Position numbers and translations under genes: made by a program
Assembly: GCA_963705525.1 (NCBI GenBank)
Contig: CAVPJW010000006.1
Location: 62,001-126,000, forward strand
Reading direction: 5' to 3'
Length of the DNA stretch: 64,000 nucleotides
Origin: CAVPJW01 sp963705525
Lineage (GTDB): Bacteria > Acidobacteriota > Vicinamibacteria > Vicinamibacterales > CAVPJW01
Notes under the pieces: generated by a model
Told to the model about the DNA's origin: nothing
Databases searched by the model: none
The model's input: the letters and a program-made list of their open reading frames with translations, nothing else
Part shown: positions 53,984 through 61,536 of the stretch, in pieces
Position numbering within the stretch: the first letter of the stretch is position 1
Layout of the letters: each line of letters begins with the position of its first letter

Positions 53984-55048
53984 ATGCCACCTCTCGAACT
54001 CACGCTCGAGCTCACGCCGAAAGCGCGACTGGATGTCATGGACGTGCGCGCCCAGGCGGCCGCCCAGTATGGCGGCATTCTCGAGGCCTATGCCCGCTGT
54101 GTGTACTGCTCACTGCACACGACAGCCGGGTACCTCCCGCAGAGCCTCGCCGCTCGGCTCACCGCTCGAGCGTCCGGCATCGGCCCGTACATCGATCTTT
54201 TCCGCGCGGTCTTTCCCGAGGGCGCCGGTTACCGGCATGACGACCTCAGCGACCGCGCTGAGCTCACGCCGGACCAGCGGCCGGTTGAGCCGACCAACGG
54301 CGATTCGCATCTCGCATTCATCGGCGGCGGACTCCGGTCGTGCGTCTCGTACCGCACGAGCCAGCCAGGGCCAGTGTATTTCATCGACCTCGACGGCACC
54401 CACGACGGCAAGCCACGCCAGCGGTTCACGACGCTGATGGGGTACGACCATGAGATCGAGGTCGCCCGCAGCACGCTGACGATTCCCGTGTCGGCACACC
54501 CGGTGGACGCGGTGAACCTGAAGAGCCCGCGCCTCGGGATCTACGCGCAGCTCAGCGAGCTCATCAAGCGCGAGGGCTTGACCAAGGGCCGCATCCGGCT
54601 GGAGCTTGCGCCGAGCGAACAGTATGCCAGCCTCACGGTGAACGAGTACGAAACGCTCCTCATGCGTCACGATCTCGCCGAGGTGCTGCGAAACCCGCTC
54701 CGGTTCGCGGCCCAGAAGGTCCGGCACGCATGGAACGAACCGCGCGCGCTTCCCATCAAGACGATCGAGTACGCCAAGTACGATCTCGTCCGCGCGCTCA
54801 ACGAGCTCGTCGACGCGCTGGGCCTGGGCGCGTCGCGGATCGACCGCCTCGTCGCGCAGGCGCTGGCCGTGCCGGCGTCGCGATTCCTTCGCATGAAGCG
54901 ATCCGTGGATCTCCTCGTCTCCGATTCCCGCCAGCCAGGCCACGGCACTGTCGTCGAGGGCACCTACCAGACTCCCATCATGGTGCAGTGGCGACCCGCG
55001 ACCGAAGGCGTCCGCCTGGTCAACGTCACCGTCAGCCGCTTCAGTTAA
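53984..55048 (+). CDS. YjbQ (UPF0047)-like protein with C-terminal extension
   Basis: 354 residues from ATG 53984; a TTG at 53945 would add 13. The N-terminal 160 residues match the YjbQ/UPF0047 fold: CSLHTTAGYLPQS, FPEGAGYRHDDLSDR, NGDSHLAFIGGGL and YFIDLDGTHDGKPRQRFTTL. In YjbQ the equivalent His and Glu/Asp sites support thiamin-phosphate-synthase-like activity. Typical YjbQ has about 140 residues; here about 190 more follow (SPRLGIYAQLSELIKREGLT to VNVTVSRFS), without a family I can name. It is followed 24 bases later by the M20 peptidase gene, so an operon is likely. Confidence 0.75.
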   Translation: MPPLELTLELTPKARLDVMDVRAQAAAQYGGILEAYARCVYCSLHTTAGYLPQSLAARLTARASGIGPYIDLFRAVFPEGAGYRHDDLSDRAELTPDQRPVEPTNGDSHLAFIGGGLRSCVSYRTSQPGPVYFIDLDGTHDGKPRQRFTTLMGYDHEIEVARSTLTIPVSAHPVDAVNLKSPRLGIYAQLSELIKREGLTKGRIRLELAPSEQYASLTVNEYETLLMRHDLAEVLRNPLRFAAQKVRHAWNEPRALPIKTIEYAKYDLVRALNELVDALGLGASRIDRLVAQALAVPASRFLRMKRSVDLLVSDSRQPGHGTVVEGTYQTPIMVQWRPATEGVRLVNVTVSRFS

Positions 55049-55072
55049 CGCGGGCTGTTATACTCCCGCATC

Positions 55073-56506
55073 ATGCCACTCCATTCGCCCCTGCGGCTCA
55101 ATCTGCGTCTCGCCTTCCTCGTCCTGGCCATCGTCCCGGCGCTGGCAGACGCACAGACGCAGCCGACACCTGGTCGCGACTATCGAGCGCTGTCGCGCGA
55201 CATCTTTCAGGAGCTCATCGAGATCAAGACAACGGAATCGGGCGTGGGCTCGACGCCCGCGGCTGAAGCCGTGGCCAAGAGACTCCGCGCCGCCGGCTAC
55301 CCTGAAGCCGACATTCACGTGATTGGTCCCGTGCCGCACAAGAAGAATGTCGTCGCGCGGCTGCACGGAAGCGGCAAGGGCAAGCCGGTCCTCGTCATCG
55401 GCCATCTCGACGTAGTCGAAGCGCGGAAAGAAGACTGGTCGCCCGATCTCGATCCGTTCAAGTTCGTCGAGAAGGACGGCTACTTCTACGGACGGGGGAC
55501 GCAGGACATGAAGGGGTCTGCTGCGATCGTCGCGACCAACTTCATTCGCTGGAAGGAGCAGGGATGGGTGCCGGCCCGCGACCTCGTGATGGCGCTGACG
55601 GCGGATGAAGAGCTGTACGGCGATGAGAACGGAGTAGCCTGGCTCCTCAAGACGCATCGCGACCTCGTCGATGCGGAGTACTGCCTCAATGCCGATGGCG
55701 GCGGTGTGCAGATGCGGAACGGCAAGCCGTACCTGGCCGAGGTCGCGGCGGGCGAGAAGAAGGAAACCATTCTCGAGCTCGAAACCGAGAATCGAGGCGG
55801 GCATGGATCGGTGCCGCGGAAGGACAATGCGATCTACCAGCTGGCGACGGCGCTGAAGAAGCTCGAAAGCCTGCAGTTTCCCGTGGCGCTCAACGATGTC
55901 TCGCGGGCCGCGTTTGCCGCGATGAGCTCGCTCGAGACGGGCCAGGCGGCGGCCGACATGAAGGCCGTCTCGACAAATCCGCCGGATGGGGCCGCAGTCG
56001 AGCGCCTCTCGCAGGATCCCTACTACAACGCGCTGCTCAGGACGACGTGTGTGGCGACCCAGCTCGAGGCCGGTCACGGTCCGAGCGCGCTGCCTCAGCG
56101 CGCGAAGGCGGTGGTCAACTGCCGCATCGTGCCGGGCCACACGTCGAGCGACATGATGGAGAGCCTTCGCAAGGCGATCGCGGATGACGGCGTGAAGATC
56201 TCGTGGCAGTTCAACGAAGCGTCCGACGCGCCTGCCTCGGCTCTCCGCCCGGATGTCTTCGACGCTGTGAAGAAGGTCAAGGATCGACTGTTCCCCGACG
56301 TTGTCGTGATGCCCGGCATGGAAACGGGCGCGACGGATGCCCGCTTCGTGCGCGCGGCCGGGATTCCGGCCTATGGCGTCTCGGGCAACTTCATCGAGCA
56401 GGGCGACACGCGCGCCCACGGCAGGGACGAACGCATCCGGGTCCGCGATTTCTACGATGGCCTCGAGTTCTACGACCAGGTCGTCCGGGCCATGGTCGGT
56501 CAGTAG
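55073..56506 (+). CDS. M20-family metallopeptidase, secreted
   Basis: 477 residues. The signal peptide is about 1-27 (LRLAFLVLAIVPALADAQ). Two-zinc site: His111 and Asp113 (IGHLDVVE), Asp145 (GRGTQDMKG), Glu179/Glu180 (TADEELYG), Asp208 (NADGGG) and a C-terminal His (RAHGRDERI). The lid/dimerisation domain lies about 225-345. Relatives are carboxypeptidases, dipeptidases and aminoacylases; substrate not assignable. It is 39 bases upstream of ampG on the same strand, which may hint at cell-wall peptide turnover. Confidence 0.9.
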   Translation: MPLHSPLRLNLRLAFLVLAIVPALADAQTQPTPGRDYRALSRDIFQELIEIKTTESGVGSTPAAEAVAKRLRAAGYPEADIHVIGPVPHKKNVVARLHGSGKGKPVLVIGHLDVVEARKEDWSPDLDPFKFVEKDGYFYGRGTQDMKGSAAIVATNFIRWKEQGWVPARDLVMALTADEELYGDENGVAWLLKTHRDLVDAEYCLNADGGGVQMRNGKPYLAEVAAGEKKETILELETENRGGHGSVPRKDNAIYQLATALKKLESLQFPVALNDVSRAAFAAMSSLETGQAAADMKAVSTNPPDGAAVERLSQDPYYNALLRTTCVATQLEAGHGPSALPQRAKAVVNCRIVPGHTSSDMMESLRKAIADDGVKISWQFNEASDAPASALRPDVFDAVKKVKDRLFPDVVVMPGMETGATDARFVRAAGIPAYGVSGNFIEQGDTRAHGRDERIRVRDFYDGLEFYDQVVRAMVGQ

Positions 56507-56545
56507 CCGCTGATTCGCCGACCGACATCCAATCAGCCTCAACGC

Positions 56546-57883
56546 ATGACTGCAACCCCGGTCAGGCGCAAGCGCGACGTGATTCGATCGCTCCGCCAAC
56601 CGAAGGTGGCGGTCATGCTGATGCTCGGCTTTTCGTCGGGCCTGCCGTTCCTCCTTTCCGGCAACACCCTGGGCTACTGGCTTCGAGACGAGGGCACGAC
56701 TCTCGGAGCGATCGGCTTTCTGTCGTGGGTGGGGCTGGCGTATTCCGCGAAGTTCCTGTGGGCGCCGCTCATCGATGGACTCGACGCGCCGATATTCGGA
56801 CGGTTCGGCCGCCGCCGCGGCTGGATGATCGTCAGCCAGCTCGTCGTTGCGCTTGGCCTCATCTGTCTCTCGACAATCGGGCTGAAGTACGGACTCGCGC
56901 CGCTCGGCGCACTCGCGCTCGTCGTCGCATTCGCCTCGTCGACGCAGGACATCGTGGTGGATGCCTGGCGGATCGAAGCGGCCAGCGACTCCGACGAGCT
57001 GGGCTTGCTGTCCGCTGCGTATCAGCTTGGTTACCGCGCGGCGCTTCTCGTGACCGATTCCCTGATCCTGATTGCCGCGAACCACTGGGGCTGGCATTTG
57101 TCTTACGCGTCGATGGCGGTGCTGATGGGGATCGGGCTCGCGGCGAGTGTTGTCGCCGTGGAGCCCGCTCGCGCCGCCGAAGTCTTCGGCGCGAGGTCGC
57201 CTCTCTGGACTCCGCGCGGTTTCTTCCAGGCGGTCATCGGTCCGTTTACGGAGTTCTTCCGTGTGTACGGCTGGCTTGCGCTCCTGATGCTCGCGACCAT
57301 CAGCTTGTACCGGCTGCCCGAATTCATGATGGGCCCGATGGCCAATCCCTTCTATCACGACCTCGGTCTCTCGAAGGACGCGGTCGGCGCCGTGCGCGGC
57401 ACAATCGGCCTCACGTTCTCGCTGCTCGGCATCGCCGCCGGCGGCTTCAGCGCGTTGCGGTTCGGTTACATGAGGACGCTCGTGGTAGGCGTGATCCTGC
57501 AGAGCCTGGTGATCGCCTCCTTTGCCATCCTCGCGTACCACGGACCCGACCTTCGAGTGTTCGGCGCCGTGATGGCCGTGGACAGTTTTGGCGTCAGCTT
57601 CGCGGGTGTGGCGCTCGTGACGTACATGTCGAGCCTGACCAGCATCGGCTACACCGCGACGCAGTACGCGCTCTTGAGCTCCGCGTATACGTACGTCGGC
57701 AAATTTGCGAAGGGTTTTTCAGGCGTGATGGTTGAACGGCTGGCGGCTGAGCGAACGCTGCTCGAAGGCTACGGACTCTTCTTCATCGGCGCGGGCCTGC
57801 TCGGCATTCCCGCTCTCATTCTCTGCCTGATCCTGGCTCGCGCGACGAGCCGGCCGCTACCAGGCCGGCCCGCTCAACGCTGA
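56546..57883 (+). CDS. ampG: AmpG-family muropeptide/MFS transporter
   Basis: 445 residues, twelve predicted transmembrane helices. AmpG-type sequence: LMLGFSSGLPFLLSGNTLGY, GLAYSAKFLWAPLIDGLDAP, FGRRRGWMIVSQLVVALGL and FASSTQDIVVDAWRIEA. The family imports anhydromuropeptides for recycling. ATG 56546 starts after the M20 peptidase gene. No other recycling genes (nagZ, amiD) are in the window, so the name rests on sequence pattern alone. Confidence 0.87.
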   Translation: MTATPVRRKRDVIRSLRQPKVAVMLMLGFSSGLPFLLSGNTLGYWLRDEGTTLGAIGFLSWVGLAYSAKFLWAPLIDGLDAPIFGRFGRRRGWMIVSQLVVALGLICLSTIGLKYGLAPLGALALVVAFASSTQDIVVDAWRIEAASDSDELGLLSAAYQLGYRAALLVTDSLILIAANHWGWHLSYASMAVLMGIGLAASVVAVEPARAAEVFGARSPLWTPRGFFQAVIGPFTEFFRVYGWLALLMLATISLYRLPEFMMGPMANPFYHDLGLSKDAVGAVRGTIGLTFSLLGIAAGGFSALRFGYMRTLVVGVILQSLVIASFAILAYHGPDLRVFGAVMAVDSFGVSFAGVALVTYMSSLTSIGYTATQYALLSSAYTYVGKFAKGFSGVMVERLAAERTLLEGYGLFFIGAGLLGIPALILCLILARATSRPLPGRPAQR

Positions 57884-57902
57884 GAACGCAAATCCCGGTG
57901 CG

Positions 57903-58826
57903 CTACTTCTTCTCGATCTCGTCGTAAATGGACTGCACGCCCCGCTTGTACTGATCCTTCGAGTATCCTGGATACTTCTTCGTCAGATCGATGGACGCGG
58001 CCGCTTCGTCCACGGTCTTGCCGGCCTCATGCGCACCCTGAACCGCGGCCACGAACTCGTTCATGAAACTCTGGTACTGCCGAAGTTCCGGTATGGTTCT
58101 GAGCGGGCTGTGACCGACGATGAGCGTGTCCACGTTCTTGACGGTCGAGAGGGCCTTGCCGAGGGTTTGCGAGTACTCCATGTTGCTCCCACCGTTGGTG
58201 CGATCGACGAAGGGAGCGTCCTTCGCGGCGAAAATGTCGCCCGTGTGCATCACGCGCAGCTCGGGGAAGACGACCCATGCGTCGCCGTCGGTGTGGGCGC
58301 GGCCGAAATAATAGAGGTCGATGCGGTCTTTGCCGCTCCCGAGCGACAGCGTGTCTTTGTAGGTTCTCTTCGGCAGGCCTTTCGCGCCCTCACCCTTGAA
58401 GGCATCCATCTTCTCCATGTTCGCCTTCGTGTTTTCGTGGGCGACGATCTCGACCGTCGCCGGGAACATGTTGTTGCTGCCGGTGTGGTCGCCGTGGGTA
58501 TGCGTGTTGATAATCGTGGTTACCGGCTTGTCGGTGACCGTCTTGATCCGGTCCAGGATCACCTGACCCCATCCCGTGAGCTTCGTATCGACGACGGTCA
58601 CGCCCGCCGCGGTGATGAAGACCGCCGTATTCCCGCCGCTGAAGGCTTCGCGCGGCGTCGACGTCGAACCCGTGATCATGTAGAGGTTGTCCTTGACCTT
58701 CTCGATCTTGGTGGCTTCCAGCGCCTGCGGCGTGGGTCCGGACGGGGGCGGGTTCTGGTAGGCCCGCACGATCATCGAGAGAGTGAAGACGCCGACCAGT
58801 ACGCCGACGAGCATGCTGCGTGTCAT
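57903..58826 (-). CDS. Metallo-beta-lactamase-fold hydrolase, secreted
   Basis: 307 residues from ATG 58826, directly after the strong ribosome site GGAGG; the open frame further upstream to 58934 is not used. A signal or anchor helix spans about 5-23. Metal motif: H109-T-H111-G-D113-H114 (NTHTHGDHTGSNN), His178 (FGRAHTDGD), Asp197 (MHTGDIFA) and His239 (VGHSPL), a complete binuclear site. The subtype resembles SoxH/quinoprotein-relay-type secreted proteins rather than a true lactamase. It converges with ampG and is divergent from the SnoaL-like gene. Confidence 0.88.
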   Translation of the reverse strand: MTRSMLVGVLVGVFTLSMIVRAYQNPPPSGPTPQALEATKIEKVKDNLYMITGSTSTPREAFSGGNTAVFITAAGVTVVDTKLTGWGQVILDRIKTVTDKPVTTIINTHTHGDHTGSNNMFPATVEIVAHENTKANMEKMDAFKGEGAKGLPKRTYKDTLSLGSGKDRIDLYYFGRAHTDGDAWVVFPELRVMHTGDIFAAKDAPFVDRTNGGSNMEYSQTLGKALSTVKNVDTLIVGHSPLRTIPELRQYQSFMNEFVAAVQGAHEAGKTVDEAAASIDLTKKYPGYSKDQYKRGVQSIYDEIEKK

Positions 58827-59051
58827 GAAGGTCCTCCGGGTTGCGCGCGGGAATGGTAGCGTACCCGAGGTCATTCTGCTTGCGACAATATCGACATTAC
58901 CGCCGGTGCACCACGAAGTTTTTGGCATATCCAACTCGGTTCACCTCGAGCGAATGGGCGCGTCCTCGAATGCAAAACGATCCAAATTCTCCGAATTATC
59001 GCCAACAACGAGAGACCTGACTACAATTCTTTCACGAGCAGGAGAGGGTTC

Positions 59052-59525
59052 ATGTGGAGACGCCAGTTTCTCATCGCGGCAGGCGCCAGTCTCTTTGGTG
59101 CCTCGTCGACGACGGCGGGTGCATCGAACGCCGATGCCGCCAGGTTCACCCAGACACCTGACGGCGCGAACGCAGCGGCCCGCCTCGTCGTCGAACGTTT
59201 CAACGAAGTCTTCGGACGTCATGACGCCGACGCCTTGGCCGCGCTTCTGACCGACGACACGGTCTTCGAAGACACCTCGCCGGCGCCGGACGGGAAGCGA
59301 ATCGAAGGCAAAGCCGCGGTGGTCGAGTTCTGGCGCGGCTGGTTCACGAGAAACCCTGATGCCGTCTTCGATGCTGAAGACGTCATTGCCTGCGGCGACC
59401 GCGTCGTGGTGCGCTGGACCTATCGCAAGATGCGGAACGGACAACCGTGGCATCTGCGCGGCGTCGACATCTTTACCGTGCGGGATGGGAAGGTCGCCGC
59501 CAAGCTCGCGTACGTCAAGGGATAG
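59052..59525 (+). CDS. SnoaL/NTF2-like protein with Tat-type signal
   Basis: 157 residues. The N-terminus MWRRQFLIAAGASLFGASS has the twin-arginine pattern RRQFL and a hydrophobic stretch, so export in folded form is likely. The rest is an NTF2-like cone (VVERFNEVFGRHDADALAAL; DTVFEDTSPAPDGKRIEGKA; RWTYRKMRNGQPWHLRGVDI). Relatives bind small hydrophobic ligands or act as isomerases. Function unknown. Confidence 0.82.
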   Translation: MWRRQFLIAAGASLFGASSTTAGASNADAARFTQTPDGANAAARLVVERFNEVFGRHDADALAALLTDDTVFEDTSPAPDGKRIEGKAAVVEFWRGWFTRNPDAVFDAEDVIACGDRVVVRWTYRKMRNGQPWHLRGVDIFTVRDGKVAAKLAYVKG

Positions 59526-59607
59526 CAGATTGGATCGCGAGAGAGATCGGTGAAAGTCTCTCAGCCGACCGCCGCATTAGCGAACGCGGCGGTTCCCGAG
59601 GCTGTTG

Positions 59608-60153
59608 TCAGCCCTTCGATCCGGTTCGCCTCGGCCTCGGTCGCAGCACGTCGATCCACCACGCCGGCGCCCTGGTCTTGGGTGACTTCGCGCCGGCGCG
59701 CGCGACCTTCGCGCGGTCACGGGCGGCGCGCCTGCCGCTCATCTGATCGATCTCGATCCGGAAGATGACCGGCACTCCGTGATCGCGCGCGGAGGTCTTC
59801 CCCACGGCGGGATACCACCAGTCAGCGCGTTTCTTGAAGAGATCCTGCGCGCGCGCTCGCAGTTCCTCATGCTCCCGGCTGCGCAGGAGCTCCCGATACC
59901 GACCGAGGATCACCACACTCGTCCAGTGAAACTGATCGGTAATCTCGTCGATCTCCACGCAGACGCGCGGGTTGGCGCGCATCCACAGGATCTTCTGGCC
60001 GAGCGTCGCGAAGCTGTAGAGATGGTCGTCCTCGTAGTCGAAGTAGATGGGCACGATATAGGGCTGATTGTTACGCGCGCAGGCCAGCCTCCCCAGGTTG
60101 TGGCGCTTCAGCACCTGCTCGCACTCGGTTTTCGTCAAGTCATGGATCAGCAT
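59608..60153 (-). CDS. Pyridoxamine 5'-phosphate oxidase-like flavin split-barrel protein, paralogue 1
   Basis: 181 residues from ATG 60153 (MLIHDLTKTECEQVLKRHNL); a GTG at 60162 is possible. The split-barrel core (GRLACARNNQPYIVPIYFDY; FATLGQKILWMRANPRVCVE; HWTSVVILGRYREL) binds FMN, F420 or haem in relatives. The C-terminus is basic (RRAARDRAKVARAGAKSPKT) and ends in WWIDVLRPRPRRTGSKG. It is divergently arranged with paralogue 2 at 60434, sharing a 280-base upstream region. Confidence 0.85.
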   Translation of the reverse strand: MLIHDLTKTECEQVLKRHNLGRLACARNNQPYIVPIYFDYEDDHLYSFATLGQKILWMRANPRVCVEIDEITDQFHWTSVVILGRYRELLRSREHEELRARAQDLFKKRADWWYPAVGKTSARDHGVPVIFRIEIDQMSGRRAARDRAKVARAGAKSPKTRAPAWWIDVLRPRPRRTGSKG

Positions 60154-60433
60154 CGTCACCACTCCGTCCCGACAGATCGTTCAGCCCTGCGGCGCTCGCG
60201 AAGCGTACTTGCGGACGCGAGCGGATGCTAGGGAGAATTTCCTGCCGCAACTGAAGACCGACAACCACCTGCATTTGTGCCGAACTTTCGCCACCCGGCT
60301 GAGTGGCGCGCCGAAGAACCGGCAACTAACGTACCGACGCCCGCAACTCCGAGCGAAGCTCATATAATCGAAGCCGCCGCAGCAGCGGTACGCGATTTGC
60401 GGGCGGCCGTTGCGGAAGAAACTGAGGCGGATC

Positions 60434-60955
60434 GTGCTGGTTCACGAGCTCACGGAATCCGAGTGTCGGGCCCTCCTCAAGAATGCTAGTATCGGCCGTC
60501 TCGCTTGTGCCCACAAGAACCAGCCGTATGTCGTGCCCATCCAGGTCTACCCGGACGGCGAGTATTTGTACGGATTCGCGATGCTCGGGCGCAAGATTGA
60601 ATGGATGCGCGAGAATCCGAAGGTCTGCGTTCAGTTTGACGACATCGCGAGCCGATTCGAGTGGACGACCATCGTCGTGTTCGGCCGGTTCGAGGAGCTG
60701 GTCCAGCTGCCGGATTCCGAGGCGGAGGCGATTCGCCGGCGGGCGCACGAGCTCTTTCGGCAGAGGCCGGAATGGTGGCAGCCGGCCTCATCGACCATTG
60801 CGCCGCGCGGCGTCCGAATGCCGGTCATTTATCGAATTCGCATCACCGAGATCACAGGTCGTCGCACCGAGCGTCCGACAACCGAGCCTTCCCGAACCCC
60901 GTGGTGGCTCGATGTGATCTTCAAGCCGCAGGAAGCACGTCGAAAGGATCTCTGA
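60434..60955 (+). CDS. Pyridoxamine 5'-phosphate oxidase-like flavin split-barrel protein, paralogue 2
   Basis: 173 residues from GTG 60434, preceded by GAGGCGG; a TTG at 60410 would add eight basic residues. The chosen start aligns with paralogue 1 (VLVHELTESECRALLKNASI). Core: GRLACAHKNQPYVVPIQVYP, AMLGRKIEWMRENPKVCVQF and EWTTIVVFGRFEEL. The C-terminal WWLDVIFKP matches the other copy. The cofactor is undetermined. The small cytochrome c gene follows 57 bases later. Confidence 0.85.
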   Translation: MLVHELTESECRALLKNASIGRLACAHKNQPYVVPIQVYPDGEYLYGFAMLGRKIEWMRENPKVCVQFDDIASRFEWTTIVVFGRFEELVQLPDSEAEAIRRRAHELFRQRPEWWQPASSTIAPRGVRMPVIYRIRITEITGRRTERPTTEPSRTPWWLDVIFKPQEARRKDL

Positions 60956-61012
60956 ACGGCCGTCTGGACCCATTTGCTGGTCGAGCGGCGAAGGAGAAAA
61001 GAAGGGTCGACG

Positions 61013-61493
61013 ATGATCATGAACAGACAGACTTCCAAACACGAACGATGCGTCCCGGCACGCAGTCTGAAGGCAGCGGCCGTTGTGGTCGGCATTCTGG
61101 CCTGCCTCGCCTTGACATCTTCGGCGAGCGCTCAGGAGCAGCCGTCCACCGGGACTGCCGCTTACAGCGGCAGCGCGCTGTACAAGTTGGTACTGCGCGG
61201 TGTGCCATGGTCTGGCCGCGCGAGGTGACGGCCCGCTGGCCGAACAACTGAAGAAGCGGCCGCCCGATCTCACGCAGTTCGCGAAGCAGAACGGCGGGAA
61301 GTTCCCCGCGGAGATGGTCTATAAGATCATCGATGGTCGTCAGGGAGTTTCGGGGCACGGCGGTAAGGACATGCCTATCTGGGGAGAAGCGTTTAAAGCC
61401 ACACACGATGGATTCTCGGAGGACTCGGTAAAAAAGCGGATCGACGCGCTGGTTGAATTCCTGGAATCGCTCCAGGAACGGCCCGCTCCCTAG
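61013..61493 (+). CDS. Small c-type cytochrome (frameshifted)
   Basis: Restored length is 159 residues. The signal peptide spans about 20-45 (AAAVVVGILACLALTSSASA). A one-base insertion near 61185 splits the gene just before the haem motif: corrected, LYKLYCAVCHGLAARGDGPL contains CxxCH (CAVCH). The second part (KRPPDLTQFAKQNGGKFPAE; GVSGHGGKDMPIWGEAF) includes the Met ligand region (DMPIWG). It is a monohaem, class I periplasmic cytochrome, probably an electron carrier. Both halves are needed for function. Confidence 0.8.
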
Positions 61494-61536
61494 CCGGTTA
61501 CACTCGAGCGCTCGCATTCGGACGACCGGTCATCAC

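Noticed and set aside
55058..57541. 827-codon open frame on the - strand
   Set aside because: It is antisense to the M20 peptidase and AmpG genes, both intact and recognisable. No domain is seen in the antisense product.
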